A stretch of 64,000 nt of DNA, from NCBI RefSeq assembly GCF_020379485.1, contig NC_063450.1:46590681-46654680 (forward strand). The letters run 5' to 3'. Made by a program: the position numbers and the translations under genes. This document shows positions 45,476 to 57,600 of the stretch, piece by piece; within the stretch, counting starts at the first letter, position 1, and every line of letters begins with the position of its first letter. The stretch comes from Brassica napus (taxonomy: Eukaryota > Streptophyta > Magnoliopsida > Brassicales > Brassicaceae). The notes beneath the pieces are model-generated. The model saw only the letters and a program-made list of their open reading frames with translations, ran no database searches and was not told the DNA's origin.

Positions 45476-45631
45476 CGAAAAAAAATTTCCTTTTTTTTTA
45501 TTTGTTCACAAGGGGTTGGTTGTAATTTCAATAGTCTTTTAGGTTACTTTTGCATTTAATTCAAGTTTGGGTTTACTTTTGTGTTTGAAATCAAGTTGTG
45601 AGTCATATTTGGCAATTTTCCCTAATAATTT

Positions 45632-47430
45632 TACGAATATTTATAAGTAAATGTGTTTTTTTAAGTAAATGTGTTATCGGTTCAAAGACCACCATAATTG
45701 TTAATTTGTTTGAAATATCAATAATAAGTTAAACATCAATAATTGCCTTATATACTTTAGCAATTAGGCAATTTCGTAACTTTTATTTAAAAAAATAATA
45801 AAGAATATTAATAATAAATTTATGATTAATTTAATAAAAAACTTATTATCTAATTAGATGAACCAATTTATTCCTTTAATGATTCTAAGAATCATCCTAA
45901 TAACGAGGATACAAAATAAAATTGTAATGTTTTTCAATTAATATATAAGGAAAATATGACTCATATTATAATTCTCCTATACATATACATGATACGTGTA
46001 TAAATGGTCAATAGTTTTTTTCCGACAAACGATACTTAGATTGATGATGCAAGATGATCCAGATAATAACCAATTATAATACAATAGTTTGTTTCCATAT
46101 ATTTCTATAATTTTTTATCATAATTAAATGCTAATAGCACATTTGTAACTACTAAACCTTCAATTGGTGACCATATTTTAGAAAAAAAGTGATGAATTCT
46201 TTGTTTCTATAATTTTATACTAATGTTGATTTTTTGTCATTTTTATTACACGTAGGTCTCACCAAATTCCTCTTTTTCCTCATGTTTAGATGAATTATTG
46301 AAAAAATTTCCTTCTAAATTTTGGAAGAATAAATGAACTTAAAAAAAAACAATTATGGGATATCTTGAAAAATACTTTATTATTAGTTTAAATTTTTTTA
46401 AATACACAGTCTTTTTTACTTTTTTAAAACTACACTTTATTAAACATGAAAAGACATTTATATCCAGATTAGATATTTCAATAGCTAAAATATAAATTCG
46501 AAATTAAAAAAATAATAATATGAATTTGTTTGGTTCAGATAAATCTATCTTTAGATAAATATATTATTTAATTATCTATATTTTAGCTGATTTGTTTTGA
46601 CTTTATCATGAGATTTTTATGTATAATTTGTTTCTATATTTTTAACGTAATATAAACAAGTTGTACGACTCTTCATTCTTCATACAAAAAAAGTTATGTC
46701 ATTCTCTGCAAACATATTCATTCATTATCTATCAGCTTTAAGTGACTGTTCAGATTTATATAATTTAATTCCTGTTATTTTGTAGCAATTGTTTTGCTGT
46801 ATAAAAATTCTTGTTATGAGGAATCCACGCAACAACAACGAGTACCTATATGGTTTATGGAACGCAATTGTCTGGTTCTTATCTTTTACAAATTACTTTC
46901 ATTTATGTTGTTTAGATAGACATAGAGCAATATATGATTTTAAAAAATGGAAAAAGGTTGGGGAAGAACAGACACATAACGACAAATTTAAAATCAAAGA
47001 AAAATATGTTGTATGATAGAGGCCTCTTGGAATAGTACGGAATCGAACAGCTGAAAATAACTGGATTTACGAGAGCGAGGTGTCGTCCCCACATGGTGTT
47101 GCGCCTTTAGGCGTGAAAATGACGTTAGACATAACGGAGAAACTTTCAAAATATTTAAAGAAGCTTGAGATTAAAAGAAAAAGAAACTGGTGTTACAAAA
47201 AAAAAAAAAAAAAAAAACTTATTTTTAACGATAGCTTTGAGAGCGATAGATATCGTCGCGAGCAAGTGCTGCTACTTTGACTGGGACATCTAATAAAGTG
47301 TATGTTATTAAAGTATAAACGCACCCACCAGGCCACCGAGATGTTAAGTTATTAATTTCATTATCCATTTTAATATCTGGATAATTTCATTAACCAGTTT
47401 AACCAATCGGTTTTATGCATTTCTTTTTTA
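45632..47430. other. AT-rich DNA (remainder of the interrupted Helitron and spacer), no gene
   Basis: Begins with the continuation of the Helitron interrupted by the MULE. A (A)19 run is at about 47198-47217. I see no supportable gene. Confidence 0.45.
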
Positions 47431-47438
47431 AAAAACAG

Positions 47439-47655
47439 AAATTGGGAACTAACTGCACCTTGGACCGGTGCTAAAATTCGTGTACCGGTGAAGTTCCTAG
47501 TCGGAAATCAGGATTTGACGTACAATTCGCCGGGGCTAAGGAGTATCAACTCAGGAGGATTAAAGAAAGATGTACCATTGCTTAATGAAGCCGTCGTGCT
47601 CAAGGAAGTGGGACATTTCCTCCATGAGGAAAACCCTGAGGAGATCAATAAAAAA
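47439..47655 (+). pseudogene. Soluble epoxide hydrolase last-exon fragment
   Basis: After AAAAACAG the frame reads NWELTAPWTGAKIRVPVKFL, VGNQDLTYNSPG, GGLKKDVPLLNEAVVLKEVG and HFLHEENPEEIN. This matches the C-terminal exon of plant soluble epoxide hydrolases (alpha/beta-hydrolase fold). The catalytic His would be in VGHF; the Asp nucleophile exon is absent. After EEIN the usual C-terminus is replaced by AT-rich sequence. No other exons are found upstream. Confidence 0.8.
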
Positions 47656-48815
47656 TATTTTATTTTCCATAAAAATATTTTCATTACATTTAGTTTTAAA
47701 TTCATTATTTTTCTAAAAGTATAAAATAGTCATTTATAATTTTTATTTTGTTTAAATTTCTAATCTAGTTGTATTTAAATTAGTTTAATCTAATTTTCTT
47801 TAAATTAGTTCAATTTAGTAAAATTATTTTTTTCATTCTTCTGAAATAATATTTATTATACTACTTTATTTATTTTCAAAAATAAAATTTAATCAATTTT
47901 AGTTTCCTTGGTTATAGTTAAAAAATTAACTTATAAAAAAATTATTAAACCTAATGATCAGTCGAATGCTAATCACTCAATTAAATTATCTTATTGTAAC
48001 TAAATTTTAAATGTGTGCAGTAATTTATAACTTGGTTACATTTGTTCTTATATTGAGTAATAAACTTAACTATAGTTTTACTTATTTAACTATCCAAAAG
48101 TATAAATATTTATATAATTTGATCATGTTACAATAATATAGACATCATGTAATAAAATTTTGAAATTTAATATTATATTCTTTGAAATATATTCTTGTAA
48201 AATAGATAACTTTTGGAACTGTGAAGCACATATTATTTTGAAAAAATATTTTCACATTTTAAATATTATAAATGCTAAAATATAAAGCACTTTTTTATTT
48301 ACATATAATTATTTATATTCTGGTATTTATATTCTAGTATCATGTATGTATTATATTTAAAAAAAAATCAAAACATAAACAATATATAGAAAAATATAGT
48401 TTAAGAATGAAATATCTTTTTACGATTTTATCATAGACTGATGCTTTTTTATTAGAAACCTTCAAATATATAAAATACTTATAAAATTAATAAATATTTT
48501 ATTTACTTTTGTTAACTTGTTTATTATGTAAGTTTACAATAATTATTTGAATATTTAAGTTATTTTTTCTATAATTTCTAATTATGGTAATTATAATTAT
48601 ACTTTGAATTTCAATAATTGAACTTCGTGTCATAATTATGTTAAACCATGTTATAGTTAGATATAATCTATATCATTATTTTAATAAACCATGTTATCAT
48701 TTCTAGAATGATTGTGGTGAATACAACTAAATAATCACTTTTCATAATGTCGACGAGATTAAATTAAAAATATATAATTAAAACCGGAAATAGCATTGTA
48801 TAAAATCTTTTTTTT
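47656..48815. other. AT-rich spacer, nothing recognised
   Basis: Extremely AT-rich, with no open frame of note, no RNA gene and no clear terminal repeats. Confidence 0.5.
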
Positions 48816-48985
48816 TGAATGAAATATAAAATCAGTCATTCCTTAACCAAGTATGGTCCAACCGGTTTTCCTCCATTTCAAATTTGGATCATTTATTTAT
48901 CAATTTTGTTTAAGTACGGATAGTAATTCCAGTCACCGATTTGTGAAGGCTAATGGAATCAATACCACGTGATCGAAGGTCTGAA
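48816..48985. repeat. Third, diverged copy of the 28.7-kb/33-kb duplicated segment
   Basis: Shares CAGTCATTCCTTAACCAAGT, ATGGTC-ACCGGTT and GTCACCGATTTGTGAAGGCT with 28735-28880 and 32995-33185. Confidence 0.65.
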
Positions 48986-49141
48986 AAGACTGATCGACGC
49001 GGTGGTCGGTGTTCGAGAAAAGATGTTTGTGGTGTCACACGATAGCATCTTTGTCAAATTTTGGTTGGTTTTTGAATTTTGGCCATGAGTTCTCCGGTCA
49101 TCTCTGAATTATAACACTTTCTATAATTTTAAAAATTAACT

Positions 49142-49147
<6 letters not shown>

Positions 49148-49178
<31 letters not shown>

Positions 49179-49186
49179 TTCAGGTT
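49148..49186. repeat. (AT)n microsatellite
   Basis: About 19 AT dinucleotides. Confidence 0.95.
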
Positions 49187-49189
49187 AGT

Positions 49190-50110
49190 TGGTAAGTGAT
49201 AATAATTAGTTTTATACTTACATTTTATTTTAGATCTAACTAAAATAATTAAAAATTATAAAAAAAATTTATTATTACATTATGTAGTTTATAAATATAT
49301 ATAAAAAAGAATTGATCAAACGTTATTATTCTTTATATAATTTCAACACTTAGTAACCATAAATCATTATTTGTAATATAATTCAGATTATTTAGCAAGT
49401 GATATTAATTGGTTCGAGATTTATTTTTTATTTTAAATCTAAACTAAAATAAATTAGATTAAAAAAATTTTTACCAAGCAAATTATAACAATTTTCCTAA
49501 GACTTCACAGATGATCGACATGTAAGGAAAAGTCACTTCAGTGATTTCTCGTTTAATATATAAGAGGATTTCTATTTTTAGAAATATTATATAAGATATT
49601 GTAAATAATTTAAAATTGTGATAAAATAATTTTGTAAGCCATGATAGATAATTTTATAATTTTTTATTTGTATAAATGACTTATAAGACATATATGGACA
49701 TTGTAAGATATTAATTAATAATTATTATAATACTTTATATACGAATAAAATGCTTTATATAAAAATATGAAATCATTATATCAATTTCGGTAAGTTGTGT
49801 TCTATTAGTTATTTTATGTAGTATATAGATATAGAAAGAATTAATCAAAAATTATTACACTTTCTATAATTTTGACAGTTAGTTACCATAAATTATTATT
49901 TGTAATATCATTTAGATTATTTGGTAAGTGATATTAATTAGTTCTTGACTTATCTTTTATTTTAGATCAAATTAAAATAATTGAAAATTGTAAATTTCAA
50001 CCGATCAAATTATAACAATTTTTTTTGAAAAAAAAAAATTATGATTGACACCTAAAAAAAGTCATTCAACTGACTTCTCATTTATATATAGGAGGATTTT
50101 ATTTGGACAA
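49190..50110 (-). repeat. Tandem copies of a Helitron-like AT-rich repeat
   Basis: Two units (about 49310-49575 and 49830-50105) share ATAATTT-A-A-TTAGT-ACCATAAAT, TTATTTGTAATAT-ATT-AGATTATTT, AAGTGATATTAATT and a right edge reading in reverse T(C)CT(C/T)TATATAT-AA--GAGAA-TCA. A further partial unit starts near 49190. The right edges resemble Helitron 5' starts on the minus strand. No hairpin-CTRR ends are seen. Confidence 0.45.
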
Positions 50111-51069
50111 TTGAATTTGTTTGGGTCTACTAAACCGATACAAGTCAAAAAGATCGATTTTATCGATTTAATTTTCATTTTATATTTGGCAATCGTTGTA
50201 GTGTAGGGTAGTCTCGGTTCAGTATTGGTTTGATTCAGTTTCAGTTTAAACAAGTAGATTTAGATTATAAAATCAGATTGCAAGCATATAAATTTATATC
50301 TGTTTTTATTGGGGCAGCTGCACCCTCCTTGTACGTTCGTTATAGATCCGTCCCTAGTTTCAGATATTAATCAAATTATCAATTATAAAAATATTATTTG
50401 ATTAAACTCAATATATTTTCAATAAATTTGTTATTTAACTTATACAAGCTATATTTTTGTCGTTTAAAATAACTTTGAAAGTTTCACCTATCAACAATAC
50501 GAGACTCGTTCTTTAACTATATGTGACAACATAGACAAATCATAATTCTATGACATGACTTTGTACGAACAAGAATCATACATAATGTAACGTAAACAAA
50601 TTAAAATTAACAACTAACGATCTATAAACATAAGAAGCACAATTTAAACTTTAAAAACTTCAACAAATATTTTCATAATTAAACTTCAAATGCAATTGTC
50701 AAAATTTAAAAACATTAATATTGACCAAATAAAAAATATATATATTTAAGTTAATTATTCAAGTAATAGATAATTATGTTAGATACTTAATAATATCTTA
50801 ATATATTTTGGATATATATTAGAGATTGAGATCCGTTTTGGTACAATTTTTAAAAAAGATTTTAAAATTTTGGGTTTTTCAGAATATTCATTTAGATTCG
50901 GTTCGGATAAAATCCGTAACATGAACTATCGTAAAACAAAATCCTTTCGGTATTTATGTCGCGTTCATATCGGTTTCAATTCATTTTTACTGGGTCGAGT
51001 TCGGTATGAATTTTTGGTTTCAGTATATTTACCCAACCATTGGAAACAAAGAAACAAATAAACTATTTC
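50111..51069. other. Spacer with TTCGG-rich repeat scraps, no gene
   Basis: AT-rich, with short GGTTCGG/TTCGGTT phrases near 50890-51010 like those at 19.6-20.1 kb. No supportable gene. Confidence 0.4.
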
Positions 51070-51638
51070 TTATTACCCTTCTTAATAAACAATAAAAGAT
51101 AAGTGACCCAAAATAAAAAATAAAAAGACCAGTTTGGCGTCCTCAGAAAGAGATCGATAAAGAAAGATGATTTCTGATCAAACCGGACATAATCTGATTT
51201 AACCGGAAATAGCCACGTGAAATCCTTTCTACTCCCTGACCGGTCAATGGATTCAATATACACACTCTGCCGAGAAAACTCCCTCCGAAATCAAGTAGAT
51301 GAAAAAGCTTTATGTGAGGTCAAAGTGGGGACCAAAAGCATCAGACTGCAGTTTCTTAGTTTCTTATTCTGGAAACTTTCTTACTTAGCGTGTTCTGGTT
51401 TTACCATGTGTTATGTGTGCTCTGTCTTGATACTCTGGTAAAAAGATTTCCATGAAGAAACATCTCCTTTTCACCAATTCAAGTTGAAACTGACACCATC
51501 TTTCTTAAGGTTTTCAGCATTGTTCTCTTCGTTTCATCCTTCTCTTACATTCCCTTTTATTTCTCTCTTTTCTTTTCTTCTCAACATCCATCTCTTTTTT
51601 TCTTTTCTTTAGCCCAAAAGACCACAAGAACACCAAAC
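51070..51638 (+). promoter_or_regulatory. Promoter and 5' leader of the intact receptor kinase
   Basis: Matches copies A-C from about 1090 onward: AAAGAGATCGATAAAGAAAG, CAAACCGGACATAATCTGAT, AACCGGAAATAGCCACGTGA, GACCGGTCAATGGATTCAAT, GAGAAAACTCCCTCCG and GGTCAAAGTGGGGACC. A CACGTG core (G-box) sits in GCCACGTGAAATCC at about 51213. A pyrimidine-rich leader (51470-51615) precedes the ATG. Similarity to the other copies begins mid-block, as if the distal part were displaced. Confidence 0.65.
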
Positions 51639-54600
51639 ATGAAGATTCTCTTCTTGTTGTTCCTCCTCTTTTTGGGTTTTACTAAAGTCTATCCCACACC
51701 TACACTTTCCCTCCAAGAAGGTACTCTACTATTTATTTTGTATAAACACATCTAATGTGTTGATCTTTAGCTAATTTAACTTTCAAAACAGTTGATGTGC
51801 TCAAGGTCATTGCCAAGACAATGAAGAAGACAAACTGGAACTTTGGTATTGATCCCTGCGATACAAGATCAACAAATGGTGGATGGAGAAATCCAAATGC
51901 CATAAATGGTTCAGAAGACTTTGTGAGTTGCAACTGCACCTTTGACAACAACACATTGTGCCATGTCACTGGAATGTAAGTAATTTCTTATTAAAAGAGT
52001 AGTATCATGTAATATTTGGTTATGATATATTTGAAATCTATACAGAGTTATCAAGTCACAGGATCTTCAGGGTTCTCTACCGAAAGAGCTTGCTAGTCTT
52101 CCTTTTCTCCAAGAGCTGTAAGCAAATTACAAACACAATTACATTTTTATACCATTGCAAACTAATCAATTTTCACTCCTAATTTGCAGTAATCTAGCCA
52201 GAAATTTCTTATCTGGTTCAATACCAGCAGAATTGGGAGTCTTACCTCTTGTCCAGATGTAAGAAAACAAATCATTTTTGTACATATTTGTGTAATATGT
52301 TTTGATTTTATTTCTCCAAATGCAGGATACTTTTGGGAAATAGGTTAACTGGTACAATCCCCAAAGAGATTGGAAACATTGCTTCTTTAGAAAGACTGTG
52401 AGTAAATTTTCTTCCATCTCTTTTGATTGCGCTGATTCTATTTGATTTAGTTCTAGACACCGTTGGTTTCGTTTTGTTTGTAAACATATATGTTACTGTC
52501 TTAAACGACTTTGAAAACAACCAGAGAAATATATCTAAACATTCATCCACTGAAACAATTCAGAGCTTAACTCTTTAAGCTTCTTTATAGAGTTTAATGA
52601 ACCACTTAAATACCTCCATCTCAATATACTTAAACATTCTTCCACCGAAACAATCCCAAAGACCTTGCAAGTTTTCTTTCCAGAGAAACCTACAGCTTGA
52701 AACTCTCACCCAAACAAAAATTGTAACCACGTAATACAAACTTGGCTTAGCGTGAAACTCTTTTCTTTGAAGCTGTCTTACAAGTTCTTTTAGATTCATA
52801 AATCCACCTGGACAGCTAAACACTAGTTCCCTCTGCAACTAGAATCCATATTTCAACACGCCTAATAGATTTAGCTCCAACTAATAAACAAACTCCGTCT
52901 GAATATGCTACACGTTCTGTAACATCAACTGCTCCACTTTCTTTTACTTGGAACTTGTTGTCAGCCACTTGAACTAGTTCCTTATAACAAAAGATCTTAA
53001 GAACGCTCCACTCTGTTAATGACGTTCTCAAAATGACCAGACAATGATGACTCTAGACATACTGTCATGTCAAACCGTTATATCCGGAGCTAACTAGATT
53101 TAAATATACTCCACATTTTGATGTACTCAATAATAACCTGTATACTTCCTTGAATATTCAATCTTCCACATCTCAGCTCCCATATAACAAAGCTTACTTA
53201 TCACTCAAATATTCACGCTGTTTCACTTCTTAGTTTCCTTACCACTGATTTTTCCTATCAGTTTTCATCGAGAGTATATCTTGATTCAAGTCAATTTTAA
53301 ACACATTCCCTTGTGTAACAATAGCTCTAACTTGATCATACCTCCAGCTACTCAGAAAAAAAAAACAGTTCACAATAGCTCTCATCTAGAAGCTGCAACA
53401 TGATCACTTATTCCAAGAAAACAGAACCTTGAATTTGCTTTCAAATACTGCCTTTGCTCAAACTGTTTCCCACTTGACTTGATGACACTCATTGCCTTCT
53501 CCTTGTAGAACCTTTGGTGGTTCATGCATGAGAAGAAACACATTTGTCGTTTCAGAATTTCAGAACCAAGAACTCAACTTACCCATGACTTTCATCATCG
53601 TGAGTCTTCAACTTTCCAAATCCGGCGATTCTTGATAATTCACCATGTCACCATCTTCTTTCAGGCCCACAATGCTTCTGTTTTCTTCTTCCTTGAACTT
53701 TGCATGGTTTCAGAACCTGAGATTATCAGATTCTCTTGTACTTGACCTTACAACATTGCAAAATCAATATATTTAGGGAACTATCTAAATGTCGTTAATA
53801 TGTCAACCTAGTTAGGAGAAAATTGATTCTGCTTGATTATTAGTAAATTCCTTAGATAATACTGCAACTATTTGTCCTCTGTTATTTTAAACAAGTATTT
53901 TTACCTATGGTTACAGTGTCTTGGAGAACAACCAGCTTTCAGGGTCATTACCTCCACAGCTCGGGAGTTTACTGAATCTTCAAAGACTGTATGAAACTTT
54001 ATCGAGCTTGAGTTTCTGTATTTTTTTTAAAAAGCTTGATATAATTTTTAATAATTTCTTTTGACAGCTATCTTAGCTCCAACAAGTTCACGGGAAAGAT
54101 TCCATCTACATTTGGAAAATTGATCAGCTTGAGAAACCTGTTAGTATCTCTTCTAAATAAGTTATATTTTGTATCTTGTAGACACACTGAGATTCTGATA
54201 TTTTTTGTTTGGTACTGTAAACAGGCGTCTAAGTGACAATCAGTTCAAAGGAACACTTCCAGATTTCATTGAGAGGTGGACAGAACTTGAGTATATGTAA
54301 GATCTTTTCTCTTAATTTTTTAGTCTTGTGCCTCTTTTATCATTGATTTTTTTGTCATCTTGTGCTTATGATTGCTTGAATGTTCTTATGATTAGGGTTC
54401 TCCATTCGAGTGGCCTGGTTGGACCCATACCAATTTCCATTTCTGGTCTTACAAAACTGAAAGTATTGTAAGTAAACTGTATGCTAGATTCATCCTTGTG
54501 TTATGTAAGAAAGTCTTGTGTCATGTTTGCCATTGTGTCTGCTTACATATCTTTATTTATTTGCTTGATATTTTTTAGGATGATCAGCGACATGACTGGA

Positions 54601-57600
54601 CCTGGATCTCAATTTCCACCACTAAGGAATATGCAAGAGTTGACAATGTTGTGAGTGTCAAATATTATATTTTAGCATCAAGCCTTACAAAAACAAATTT
54701 GCTGGTTCCAAAAGTTGAATGTTCACACTCGGTCTTACTATTTTTTCGCAGAGTTCTGAGAAACTTGAATCTTACAGGAGAGTTACCATCATATCTTGGA
54801 AGGAATACCAGTAACTTAACCCTCTTGTGAGTAGATTTGTATTTTTTCTGCAATAGACTCAGTGATCCCAAATAAAAGGAAAGTTTGACTCTGTTGGGAA
54901 CTAACTGAGTAAGACTCGACTGTACAGAGACCTAAGCTTCAACCAACTAAGTGGAGTAATCCCTAATACTTATGAGGAGCTTGGAGATGTTAAGAATCTG
55001 TAAGTCACACTTCTCATTTAATTCCTGCCTTGTTATATAGTATTGGTCTTGAATTCGTTTCTGTTTTTTTTTCTTGCAGGTATCTTACAGGAAACATGTT
55101 AAACGGATCAGTCCCTAGGTGGATGTTAAATGGGAGAGGTCTAATGTGAGTTTCATTTACTGAATTGCACATAATGAAATGTTCTGTCTCTGATTTTTTT
55201 TTTCATTTGCAGAGATCTCACCTACAACAACTTCTCTGAAGATTCAATTACCACAAGCTGCTACCACAATAGCATGTAAGAAGCTTGATACAACTTCTGT
55301 TATTCATGGTATTTTCATGGAATCTCACTGCTTTGGTACATCTTATATGTCTTTGTAGGAATCTGTTTGCAAGTTCTTATACAAGGACAAACAACTCGTA
55401 AGTTTTGATTTCTCATAATCTGTTTGGAGCTTTTATTCCTTATACTAATGTAAAACTTACGTTATGTTGCAGCATGAATGTTTTCTGTCTTAAGAACTTC
55501 AGATGTCCAACAAGTAAGATTATTTAGTAGACTATCAGAAAATTGATATCAACACAAACTGTACTTCTATTATGTAGTTGTGCTTATCTTTGACAGTTTT
55601 TGTTTATCTATAGGTCTCGATAGTCTCTATATTAACTGTGGTGGAGATGAGGAGACGACTGTCAACGGGTTGGTTTTTCAAGCTGATGACTATGATAGAA
55701 AACCAGGTTACTATGAAAGTACGCGATGGTTCTCGAGCAATACAGGAATCTTCTTGGAGGATTCTCGCGGTGTTCCAAAAGGAACAACAATCTGGTCGGA
55801 TTCATCCAAAGTCAAAGGAGTGGAAAATTCAAAATTGTACGCTCAAGCACGACTTTCACCGATCTCCTTGACATATTATATGTTGTGTCTCAGTAGCGGG
55901 AACTACAAGGTGTCTCTACACTTCGCTGAAATTATGTTCAATAAAAGCAAGAGTTACACGAGCTTGGGTAAACGCCTCTTTGACATACATATCCAGGTAA
56001 CAACTTTGATTTGAGTCTTGACTGTTTGAATGGTAATAACCAATTGGGAATCTGATCCAAATCTGTTGACATAATGCATGCAGGGAGTCCTTGTTCTGAA
56101 AGATTTCAATATCGCTGAGCAGGCTGGAGGTGTTGGAAAAGTTGTTGTGAAGACATTTCCGGTCATAGTAAACAATGGGTCTCTGGAGATACGCTTGTAT
56201 TGGGCTGGTAAAGGTACTGTAGCCACTCCTGTGAAAGGTGTTTACGGTCCTCTTATATCAGCTATAGCTGTTGATCGAGGTAAATATGAAAAAACATTTA
56301 TTGGTTTTCTGATTTTGTAGCATCATTATCAAACAAAATTGACCATCATTATCTAACAAAATTAAACATTTGTTTCACCAGTTAAGAATGGGACCTCTTC
56401 AAGTTCACATTCACGCATATGGATAGGAATCGGGGTTGGTTTGGTTGTGCTTTTCTTGCTGTTGATTGGCTTTAGTATTCTATGGTTTAAAGGTCTTCTA
56501 ACATCCAAAAGCCGTCTGGAACGAGGTACTATCAAAGCTTTTATGATTTGTCAAGTAAATTGTTAGATGCCTACTTGAAAGAGGGTTAGGAGTTTGTTTC
56601 TTCTGTTACTTTGCTGTCTTCTTGAAGAGGTTACCCCTCATAGTTTGGTTTAGTGTGGTTGGTTTGTTTTAGTGTAGCAGAAGTCTCTGAAAAACAAAAT
56701 AATTAGCGACTAATAATTACCCCATTAATTAGCGACTTACTGTTTTCAATGTCCTGTTTGTTGCAGAATTCAAAAAGAAGAATTTCAACACCACCAGATT
56801 CTCCCTAAGGCAACTCAGTGCTGCCACAGACAATTTCAGTGAGGCTAACAAGATTGGTGAAGGAAGCTTCGGTAAGGTCTATAAAGGAATATTGACCAAC
56901 GGCACTATAATTGCTGTGAAGCAGCTTGCAAAGAAGTCAAAGCAAGGGAGTGTAGAGTTTTTGAACGAGGTTGGTGTCATCTCAGCGTTGCAGCATCCTA
57001 ATATGGTGAGATTACATGGGTTCTGCGTTGAAGGAAAGCAGCTCTTGCTAGTGTATGAGTTTGTGGAGAACAACAACCTTGCTAGAGCACTCTTTGGTAA
57101 GTCGTTTTTGACAAAACATATGATCTTACCTCTGTTTCTTTAGTGTATTGAGTTGTTGCAGACTTGAGAGTAATTGTTCTTTTGCTCTATATATATATAT
57201 ATATATATATCAGGTCCACAGGAAACTCAAATCAGCTTGGATTGGCCAACGAGACAGAAGATATGCCTAGGGGTAGCAAGAGGCTTAGCTTATATCCAAG
57301 AAGAATCACGCCTGAAGATTCTGCACAGGGACATCAAAGCCTCAAACATCTTGCTGGACAAGGATTTGAATGCCAAGATTGCAGACTTTGGTTTAGCCAA
57401 GTTGTTTCGTGAGGATGAATCACACATCACCACTAATCCTGCTGGAACTCCGTAAGTGAAAATCAAACCAAAGTACATCATATTTTCACCTGAGAGATAG
57501 TTGTTGACATGGTGAATGGATGCAGTGGTTACTGGGATCCAGAGTATGCCATGAAAGGCCAATTGTCAGACAAATCTGATGTGTACAGCTTTGGCGTGCT

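Larger units (their letters stand above)
35653..45622 (+). mobile_element. Kaonashi-like MULE, 9.97 kb, with Ulp1/DUF1985 gene
   Basis: Bounded by the 9-bp direct repeat TAATAATTT (35644-35652 and 45623-45631), the Mutator-superfamily hallmark. The ends are GGGCTTTCTACAAG at the left and GGGAAAATTGCC, read inward, at the right. There are no long perfect terminal inverted repeats, but both ends share a loose inverted similarity (TTCAAA-C--AAA-TAA-CC). It contains a plus-strand MuDR-type transposase and a minus-strand DUF1985-Ulp1 protease gene in convergent arrangement, as in the Kaonashi (KI) MULEs of crucifers (family knowledge). Non-coding parts carry seven fields of a 22-bp palindrome. It is inserted in an older Helitron and itself carries a 1.4-kb insertion. 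Both genes are damaged, so it is probably not autonomous now. Confidence 0.9.
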
